Assembly (NCBI GenBank): GCA_026707335.1
Contig: JAPOXB010000209.1
Span: forward strand, 1 to 11,441
Direction of reading: 5' to 3'
From: Chloroflexota bacterium
GTDB taxonomy: Bacteria; Chloroflexota; Dehalococcoidia; Bin125
Length of the DNA stretch: 11,441 nucleotides
This document shows, in pieces, positions 6,088 through 11,441 of the stretch. The notes below the pieces were generated by a model that did no database searches, was not told the origin of the DNA, and saw nothing but the letters and a program-made list of their open reading frames with translations. The stretch's first letter is position 1, and the number at the start of each line of letters is the position of its first letter. Both the position numbers and the translations under genes were made by a program.

Positions 6088-7254
6088 CTAGCGCTGGACC
6101 GGCGCCATATAGAGCCAGATCCCTTCCTGGGCGCCCTGCCGCTTGATCTCCGCCCGCGCGGCCAGGACCAGCGCGCCGGCCTCGGTCTTCTCGAAGAACC
6201 AGGCCTCGGCGGCGCGCGGGCCCGGGGCCGGCCCGTCGGCCAGCTCCAGCGCCGCTTCCTCGTAGTAGGCGCGGATGTCGAGCGTCACCGCCACGGTGTT
6301 CTTGCCGGGCAGCCGCACCGACTTCCAGTCGGCCCCATCGGCGATCTGCTTCAGGGCGGCCAGCGCCTCCGGCACGGTGTCCGGGTCCATCGCGCGGCCC
6401 ACGTTCGTGACGCCGCGGCGGGCCCGCGAGCGGTCGTAGGCGCCGCGGATGCCCCGCGCCTCATCGACGGCGGGCGGCAGGTCGGGGTCGAAGCGCGCCG
6501 GCATCGGGCAGCTGATCGGCTGTTCATCCGCGACGATGACCTCGGGGTGGTCCTCCAGCACCGGGCCGGACTCGCGCTCCAGCAGCGCGAAGGCCCGGCG
6601 CAGGACGTCGTGCTGGAAGGCGGCGTCGCCCGGCTTGCCCAGCGGCCGCCCGATCGGGAACTCGCAGTGCAGCGCGCGGGGGGGCCGCATCCGTTCCGGG
6701 ATGGCCCGGATGACCGAGATCGCGACGGTCGAGATGCCGGCGGCCTCGATGACGTGCGCGAGCGTACAGACCGTACGCGTGCAGAGCGGTCAAACGGGGG
6801 TGAGCAGCACGACGTCGACGCCGTCGGCCTTCAACTCGGCGGCGCAGGCGGGGCCGCCGTCCAGCCGCACCGCCGAGACGTCGTCGGGCTGGTTGCCGGC
6901 GAAGGCGAAGTGCCGCGGCGCGACCGAGCCGATCGTGCCGTCGGCGGCCAGCTCGTCGAGCCGGTCCAGCGGATAGACCACGTTGGGGTCGATGGTGAAG
7001 GCGGAGCGATCGAAGTTCTGGCTCCAGTGCCCCAGGACCAGCTTGCGCTGGCTCGCGTCGAGGACGGTGTAGGTGGTCGCGAAGGGGGTGAGGGCCTCGC
7101 CGCCTTCCGGGTGCAGCGCGGCCGTCGTGACGACGGCGACGCGCGCCTCGGACAGCGGCGGCGGCGGCGTCCAGGCCGTCTCGGCGAACTCGGGCACGGG
7201 CAGCGCCGAGACGTGCGCGCGCAGCATCGTGTCACCGAGGGTCTTCGGGGGCAT
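6088..7254 (-). CDS. GrdB-family selenoprotein (glycine/sarcosine/betaine reductase selenoprotein B-like), in-frame TGA = Sec155
   Basis: Reading through the TGA at 6790-6792 gives one 388-residue protein; the frame continues unbroken and family-like sequence runs on both sides of the codon. Before it: VAVVTTAALHPEGG (39-52), HWSQNFDRS, DPNVVYPLDRLDELAADGTIGSVAPRHF, then LKADGVDVVLLTPV. After it: U155-P-L-C158-T-R-T-V-C163, then AHVIEAAGISTVAIS, then PPRALHCEFPIGRPLGKPGD. The layout DGVD-LTxx-U-x2-CT matches GrdB of glycine reductase (which reads LTST-U-GTCT), an anaerobic enzyme that cleaves the C-N bond of glycine-type substrates. The UxxC pair suggests a redox or nucleophilic centre. Residues about 230-388 (VAVTLDIRAYYEEAALEL, then WFFEKTEAGALVLAARAEI) form an extra C-terminal part. 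Start: ATG 7254 with GGAG six bases upstream; TTG 7266 sits on the ribosome site. It follows the CoA transferase by 59 bases. Substrate and role here are not known. Confidence 0.9.
6762..6792 (-). promoter_or_regulatory. Bacterial SECIS element with the Sec UGA codon
   Basis: On the minus strand the TGA (6792-6790) is followed by eleven bases, then a perfect six-base-pair stem GCGTAC (6778-6773) and GTACGC (6767-6762) closing a five-base loop GGTCT (6772-6768). The first loop base is G, and 17 bases separate the TGA from it. This fits the described rule for bacterial SECIS elements: 16-37 bases from UGA to an apical loop of 3-14 bases with a G among the first two. Below the upper stem, after a two-by-two mismatch, three more pairs (6781-6783 with 6759-6757, one wobble) extend it. 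SelB binding is therefore expected. The hairpin lies inside the coding sequence, so its stem also encodes RTVCT. Confidence 0.85.
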
Positions 7255-7266
7255 CGGGGGCTCCAA
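7255..7266 (-). promoter_or_regulatory. Ribosome binding site that sets the selenoprotein start
   Basis: On the minus strand TTGGAGCCCCCG directly precedes ATG 7254, with GGAG six bases before the ATG. A reading frame also opens at the TTG of this same sequence, which would place the start codon on top of the ribosome site. The ATG is therefore preferred, and the protein begins MPPKTLGDTML. Confidence 0.7.
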
Positions 7267-7313
7267 TCGTCAAGCGGCGTGCGCGCCGGGGCGACGCCGC
7301 GCCGGGGCGGGGC

Positions 7314-9764
7314 TTACTCCAGCGCCCCGCAGGCCGAGAGGTCGGCGACCTCATCGTCTTCGAGGCCGAGTATATCGCGCAACACTTCCGCCGTGTGCTG
7401 GCCGATCATGTGCGCCGGGCGCATCTCCAGGGGCGCGTCGGACAGCCGGAAGGCGTGCGCCAGGGCCCGGTAGGGGCCGATGTCGGGGTGCTCGAGGGTG
7501 TGCCAGAAGCCGCGGTGGGCGAGCTGCGGGTCCCAGTCCATCAACTCCTCGCCGCGCGCCACCTCGCCGGCCGGGACGCCCGCGTCCTGCAGCAGGCGGG
7601 TGATCTCGTCGGGACGCCGCCCCCGCGTCCAGGTGGCGACGTGGCGGTCGAGCTCGTCCTCGTGCAGCTTGCGGCCGGCCAGGGTCGCGAAGCGGGGATC
7701 GTGCGTCCAGGGCGGCGAGCCGATCACCCGCACGAAGGCCTGCCACTCCTCGTCGCTGAAGACGGCGATCGTGCACCAGCGCTCGCCGCTGCACGGGTAG
7801 GCGCCGTGCGGCGCGGCATCGACGTGGCGGTTGCCCAGCCGCCAGGGCACGCGGCCGTTCGTGAAGTAGTCGAGCATGATCGGCGTCGTCATGGTCACGG
7901 CCGCCTCGAACTGGGAGACGTCGTAGTAGCCGCCCTGGCCGGTGCGGCGGTGGTGATCGACGGCGGCCAGCAGCAGCGTCGTGTTGAAGCGCGGCGAGAT
8001 GAAGTCGGTCAGCACGCTGACGTCCTGGGGCGGCTCGTCGGGCGGGCCCGAGAGGTGGTGCAACCCGGCCAGCGCGACGAAGTGGCTGCCCCCGCCCTTG
8101 ACCGCCCGGTGCGGCCCCGTCTCCCCCTGCCCGCTGCAGGTGAGCACGATGATGTCGGGCTTGATCTTGCGCAGGTCGGCGTCGCCGAAGCCCATCCGGT
8201 CCATCACGTTGGCGCCGAAGTTGTCGAACACGATGTCGGCCCAGGCCACCAGCCGCCGCGCGATCTCCCTGCCCTCTTCGCTGCGCAGGTTCAGCGTGAG
8301 GCCCAGGTGGCTCGTGCGGCGCTGGGCGTGGTCGCCGCCGCGGTTGACGCCGAAGACGCAGTCCTTGTGCGGCCCCACGAGACGGATGGCGTCGGGCCGG
8401 GTGACCGATTCGATCGTGACGACGGTGGCCCCGTAGTCGGCCAGCGGGCGGGTCGTGACCGGCCCCGTCATGAACCAGCCGAAGTCGAGCACCTTGATCC
8501 CGGCCAGCGGCTTCGGGTCGGGCGTCGCGGGGGGCGGCGCCGTGCCGTTGGCCGGGGCAGGGGACGGCAGGGCCCCCAGGATCTCCGCGTTGTGCTCGCC
8601 GATCCGTGGCGCGCGCTGCCGCAGCGTGGGCGGCGCGCCGTGCCCCGCGGCCCAGGGGCCGGGGTAGGTCAGCTCCTCGCCGAGGTCGTCGTGCTCAAGC
8701 GGCTGCCAAAAGTCGCGCGCGAGCAGCTGCGGGCTCACGGCGAGGTCGGCGGCGTCCTGCACCGGGATGATGCCCATGCCCGCCGTCGCGCTCCACTCGT
8801 ACAACTCCGTCTTGGTGTGGGTGCGGAAGAAGCGCGAGGTGAGGTCGACCACCGCGTCGAACGTTTCCTGCGTGATCGTGTCGACCGTCAGCAGTTCCCA
8901 GTTGATGGCGGTCACGAGCGGGTCTTCGAAGCCCTCCTCGGCCATCCAGGCGAACAGCGGGCCGGTGCGCTCGTTGCCCATGTTGCCCGACCAGATCACG
9001 TTGACGACGTGGCCGTCCTTGCAGGGCCAGGTCCAGGGGAAGTTGAGCGCGAGCGGGCGCTGCCCCATGGCGCGGTTGACGCCCAGCATGTCCCAGGTCG
9101 CGAGGATCTGGTAGGTGGACTGCACCACCGAGTCCCGGATCGCGACGTCGACGTGCTGGCCGCGGCCGCTGCGCAGCCGCTGATGCAGCGCCACCATCGC
9201 GCCGACCGCGGCGTCGCCGCCGGCCAGCATGCAGGACATCGAGTGGTGGCTGATGTGGTAGGGCGGGCCCTCGGGCGGGCCGCAGATCGACATGTGCCCG
9301 CCCAGCGCCCAGGCCACGATGTCGGGGGCCTTGTAGTCGCGGTAGGGGCCGGTCTGGCCGAAGGGGCTGATGGAGACCAGGATGCAGCGCGGGTTGATCC
9401 GCTGCAGCGCGTCGAAGCCGAAGCCCAGCGCCTCCATGCGGCCCGGCGCGAAGGACTCCACGACGATGTCCGCCGTCGCGGCGAGGGCGGTGAACTGCTC
9501 CCTGCCCTCGGCCGAGTCGAGGTCGATCGTCACGCCGCGCTTGTTGGCGTTGTAGGCGAACCAGTAGAGGCTCTTCTCGGGGTCGGGCTCGTCGTGGTAG
9601 TAGGGCGCGATGCGGCGGGCGGGATCGCCGCCCGGCGGCTCGACCTTGATGACGTCCGCGCCGAGATCGGCGAGAATGCGGCCGGTGAGGAAGCCGGCCT
9701 CGTTCGTCAGGTCGAGCACGCGGTAGGGACTGAGCATGCCGTCGGACATGGCGCCATCGGACAT
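7314..9764 (-). CDS. Fused two-domain CaiB/BaiF-type CoA transferase
   Basis: The gene encodes 816 residues, twice the usual 400 of a class III CoA transferase. Domain 1 spans about 1-400 (YRVLDLTNEAGFLTGRILADLGADVIKVEPPGGDPAR, then GRGQHVDVAIRDSV); a Pro/Ala linker spans 401-418; domain 2 spans about 419-816 (KVLDFGWFMTGPVTTRPLADYGATVVTIES, then GGYYDVSQFEAAVTM). The family moves CoA between carboxylic acids through an aspartyl-CoA thioester. The conserved Asp in the D-x-x-x-[G/P] motif is D587 in domain 2; the aligned site in domain 1 is C178 (SMSCMLAGG), so domain 1 may be non-catalytic, though the alignment is by eye. The family folds as interlocked dimers, so a fusion mimics one. The start is ATG 9764: the frame extends a further 60 codons upstream but there it crosses the divergent monooxygenase gene and loses family similarity. 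The preceding sequence lacks a ribosome site. It is 59 bases ahead of the selenoprotein gene. Confidence 0.9.
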   Translation of the reverse strand: MSDGAMSDGMLSPYRVLDLTNEAGFLTGRILADLGADVIKVEPPGGDPARRIAPYYHDEPDPEKSLYWFAYNANKRGVTIDLDSAEGREQFTALAATADIVVESFAPGRMEALGFGFDALQRINPRCILVSISPFGQTGPYRDYKAPDIVAWALGGHMSICGPPEGPPYHISHHSMSCMLAGGDAAVGAMVALHQRLRSGRGQHVDVAIRDSVVQSTYQILATWDMLGVNRAMGQRPLALNFPWTWPCKDGHVVNVIWSGNMGNERTGPLFAWMAEEGFEDPLVTAINWELLTVDTITQETFDAVVDLTSRFFRTHTKTELYEWSATAGMGIIPVQDAADLAVSPQLLARDFWQPLEHDDLGEELTYPGPWAAGHGAPPTLRQRAPRIGEHNAEILGALPSPAPANGTAPPPATPDPKPLAGIKVLDFGWFMTGPVTTRPLADYGATVVTIESVTRPDAIRLVGPHKDCVFGVNRGGDHAQRRTSHLGLTLNLRSEEGREIARRLVAWADIVFDNFGANVMDRMGFGDADLRKIKPDIIVLTCSGQGETGPHRAVKGGGSHFVALAGLHHLSGPPDEPPQDVSVLTDFISPRFNTTLLLAAVDHHRRTGQGGYYDVSQFEAAVTMTTPIMLDYFTNGRVPWRLGNRHVDAAPHGAYPCSGERWCTIAVFSDEEWQAFVRVIGSPPWTHDPRFATLAGRKLHEDELDRHVATWTRGRRPDEITRLLQDAGVPAGEVARGEELMDWDPQLAHRGFWHTLEHPDIGPYRALAHAFRLSDAPLEMRPAHMIGQHTAEVLRDILGLEDDEVADLSACGALE

Positions 9765-9770
9765 GGCGGC

Positions 9771-9776
9771 AGTGTA
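9771..9776 (-). promoter_or_regulatory. Candidate -10 for a leaderless CoA transferase mRNA
   Basis: TACACT on the minus strand ends six bases before the ATG at 9764, which matches the TANNNT -10 pattern. With normal spacing, transcription would begin at or next to the A of that ATG, giving a leaderless message. This fits the absence of any Shine-Dalgarno sequence before ATG 9764 or the in-frame ATGs at 9749 and 9737. No -35 is visible, so support is moderate at best. Confidence 0.35.
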
Positions 9777-9796
9777 GCGCCCCGCCGGGGACGCTT

Positions 9797-9810
9797 GCCG
9801 GGCCCCCGGC
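9797..9810. other. GC palindrome in the divergent promoter gap
   Basis: The sequence GCCGGGCCCCCGGC (9797-9810) is an inverted repeat of six bases each side with a two-base centre. It lies between the divergent CoA transferase and monooxygenase starts, so it could be an operator, but short GC palindromes are frequent at this base composition and no regulator gene is in the window. Confidence 0.25.
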
Positions 9811-9864
9811 TCGGTGGAAGACTCAGCGGGTCCGGCGGCCGCGCCGGAGCGGAGGGACCGGGCC

Positions 9865-11441
9865 ATGGAGACGACCAGCGCCCCACGGGAACCCCAGACC
9901 GTGGACGCCGTGATCGTGGGGGCGGGCTTCGCCGGCATGTACATGCTCTACCGGCTGCGCGAGGCGGGCTTCACGGCGCGCGTCATCGAGGCCGGCGGCG
10001 ACGTGGGCGGCACCTGGTACTGGAACCGCTACCCCGGCGCCCGCTGCGACGTCGAGAGCCTGGAGTACCAGTACTCGTTCTCCGACGAGCTGCAGCGCGA
10101 GTGGAACTGGACCGAGCGCTACGCGCAGCAGCCCGAGATCCTGGCCTACTGCTCGCACGTGGCCGATCGCTTCGGCCTGCGCCGCGACATCCAGTTCAAC
10201 ACGCGCGTGACCGCCGCCGCCTACGACGACGCGCGGCAGCGCTGGATCGTCGAGACGGACGCCGGCGATCGGCTCTCGGCGCAGTTCTGCATCATGGCGA
10301 CCGGCTGCCTGTCGAAGCCCAAGTGGCCGGAGATCCCGGGGCGGGAGTCGTTCCGGGGCGAGGCGCACCACACGGCGCGCTGGCCGCACGAGGGCGTCGA
10401 CTTCGCCGGCAAGCGCGTGGGCGTCATCGGCACCGGTTCGACGGCGGTCCAGGCCATCCCGCGCATCGCCGAGCAGGCGGCGCACGTGACGGTCTTCCAG
10501 CGCACGCCGAACTTCAGCGTGCCCGCGCAGCAGGCGCCGCATGACCCGGCCTACGTCGAGCGGTACAAGGACGAGTTCCAGGACGTCCGGCGCGAGGCGC
10601 TGCGCACCGGGGGCGGCGTCACCTACCTGCAGCCGCCGCAACTCTCGGCGCTCGACGTCGAGCCGGAGGAGCGCGAGCGGCTCTACGAGCAGTCCTGGCA
10701 GAAGGGCGCCGGCGTGTTCCCCGTCTTCAACGATCTGCTCACCAACGAGGAGGCGAACGAGACGGCCGCTTCGTTCATTCGCGCCAAGATCCGGCAGGTC
10801 GTGCACGATCCGGCGGTCGCGGCGGCGCTCTGCCCGACCGACCATCCCTACGGGACGAAGCGCCCCTGCCTCGACACCGACTACTACGAGACCTACAACC
10901 GCGACAATGTGCGGCTCGTCGACGTCCGCGAGACCCCGATCGAGACGATCACGCCGGACGGTCTGCGCACGCGGGACGAGGAGTTCCACTTCGACACGCT
11001 CGTCTTCGCCTGCGGCTTCGACGCGATGACCGGGGCGATCCTGGCCGTCGATATCCGCGGGCGGGAGGGCCGCTCGCTGCGGGAGAAGTGGGCCGGCGGA
11101 CCGCGCACCTACCTGGGACTGTCGATCGCGGGCTTCCCCAACCTGTTCACGATCACCGGCCCGGGCAGCCCCTCGGTGCTGTCCAACATGATCGTCTCCA
11201 TCGAGCAGCACGTGGACTGGATCGCCGACTGCATCGTGCACCTGCGCGAGCGGGACTTGGCCGCCATCGAGGCGACGCCCGAGGCGGAGGACGCCTGGGT
11301 CGAGCACGTCAACGAACTCGGCGAGGGGACGCTCTACCCGCGCGCCGACTCCTGGTATGTCGGGGCCAACGTGCCCGGCAAGCCGCGCGTGTTCACGCCC
11401 TACGTCGGCGGGCTGGACACCTACGTGGCGCGGTGCGAGGC
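9865..11441 (+). CDS. Baeyer-Villiger flavin monooxygenase (cyclohexanone monooxygenase type), 3' end beyond window
   Basis: The window holds 525 residues, nearly the whole of a family of about 540. The FAD site is G19-x-G21-x2-G24 (VIVGAGFAGMY); GGTWYWNRYPGARCDVES follows, typical of class B flavin monooxygenases. The Baeyer-Villiger fingerprint F-x-G-x3-H-x3-W-P reads F163-R-G165-E-A-H-H169-T-A-R-W173-P174. The NADPH site is GVIGTGSTAVQ (186-196). Later PYGTKRPCLDTDYYETYNRDNVRLVDVRE and FACGFDAMTG are the family's second flavin-domain segments. The enzyme uses O2 and NADPH to insert oxygen next to a ketone, giving an ester or lactone. Start ATG 9865 has GGAGGG eight bases upstream. It diverges from the CoA transferase across 100 bases and could share regulation. 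Substrate range is not predictable; in Chloroflexota such enzymes are often present in many copies. Confidence 0.93.
   Translation, partial: METTSAPREPQTVDAVIVGAGFAGMYMLYRLREAGFTARVIEAGGDVGGTWYWNRYPGARCDVESLEYQYSFSDELQREWNWTERYAQQPEILAYCSHVADRFGLRRDIQFNTRVTAAAYDDARQRWIVETDAGDRLSAQFCIMATGCLSKPKWPEIPGRESFRGEAHHTARWPHEGVDFAGKRVGVIGTGSTAVQAIPRIAEQAAHVTVFQRTPNFSVPAQQAPHDPAYVERYKDEFQDVRREALRTGGGVTYLQPPQLSALDVEPEERERLYEQSWQKGAGVFPVFNDLLTNEEANETAASFIRAKIRQVVHDPAVAAALCPTDHPYGTKRPCLDTDYYETYNRDNVRLVDVRETPIETITPDGLRTRDEEFHFDTLVFACGFDAMTGAILAVDIRGREGRSLREKWAGGPRTYLGLSIAGFPNLFTITGPGSPSVLSNMIVSIEQHVDWIADCIVHLRERDLAAIEATPEAEDAWVEHVNELGEGTLYPRADSWYVGANVPGKPRVFTPYVGGLDTYVARCE

Noticed and set aside
6790..6792. 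The TGA as a true stop or a nonsense mutation (two genes or a pseudogene)
   Set aside because: Coding character and family pattern continue unbroken for more than 230 codons after it, the position matches the Sec of GrdB, and a SECIS-like hairpin follows at the right distance.
7261..7300. A terminator between the CoA transferase and selenoprotein genes
   Set aside because: The gap holds a GC-rich direct repeat (CCCCGGCGCG twice) but no convincing hairpin followed by a T-run, so cotranscription is the simpler reading.
9765..9944. A 60-residue N-terminal extension of the CoA transferase
   Set aside because: It would overlap the start of the monooxygenase gene on the other strand, has no family similarity and no ribosome site; CaiB-type proteins start close to the YRVLDLT strand.
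7395..10544. A very long plus-strand open frame opposite the CoA transferase
   Set aside because: It is a mirror frame created by high GC; its translation is low-complexity, rich in Arg, Ala, Val, Gly, His, with no family pattern, and it overlaps two well-supported genes.

Overview
This is a high-GC (roughly 70%) bacterial accessory region with nine protein genes, a partial gene at each end, and an intergenic repeat family built around CCCTCACCCTAACCC. Gene content (tungsten-type aldehyde oxidoreductase with a MoaD-like carrier, fused CaiB-type CoA transferase, Baeyer-Villiger monooxygenase, GrdB-like selenoprotein) together with the repeat style suggests a Chloroflexota (Thermomicrobia/Sphaerobacter-like) or possibly an actinobacterial genome. 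That assignment is an inference from general knowledge and was not tested.

Layout. 1-650 (minus) is the N-terminal half of a lipoprotein-type substrate-binding protein of the branched-chain amino acid transporter class. 651-975 and 1231-1379 hold GC-rich palindromic repeats on both sides of a tiny plus-strand coiled-coil/membrane protein (976-1230). 1380-4860 (minus) reads, in transcription order, aldo/keto reductase, aldehyde:ferredoxin oxidoreductase, MoaD/ThiS-like carrier and a small unknown protein that overlaps the carrier gene by four bases. A second, divergent aldo/keto reductase runs on the plus strand (4997-5875). The convergent gap 5876-6087 holds an 89-90 nt sequence that folds into a cloverleaf-like set of arms.

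6088-9764 (minus) is a two-gene unit: a fused two-domain CaiB/BaiF CoA transferase followed by a GrdB-family selenoprotein. The selenoprotein has an in-frame TGA (6790-6792) followed at the correct distance by a hairpin with a GGU apical loop, which is a convincing bacterial SECIS. A standard gene caller would cut this gene into two unrelated ORFs. A Baeyer-Villiger monooxygenase (9865 to the window end, plus) diverges from the CoA transferase.

Taken together the genes look like a catabolic island for carbonyl compounds and organic acids: uptake (binding protein), interconversion of ketones, aldehydes and alcohols (two aldo/keto reductases), aldehyde to acid (AOR), ketone to ester or lactone (BVMO) and acid to acyl-CoA (CaiB type). 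No substrate can be named from sequence. The most interesting items are the selenoprotein with its SECIS, placed next to a CoA transferase and without the usual glycine/proline reductase partners, and the cloverleaf element.
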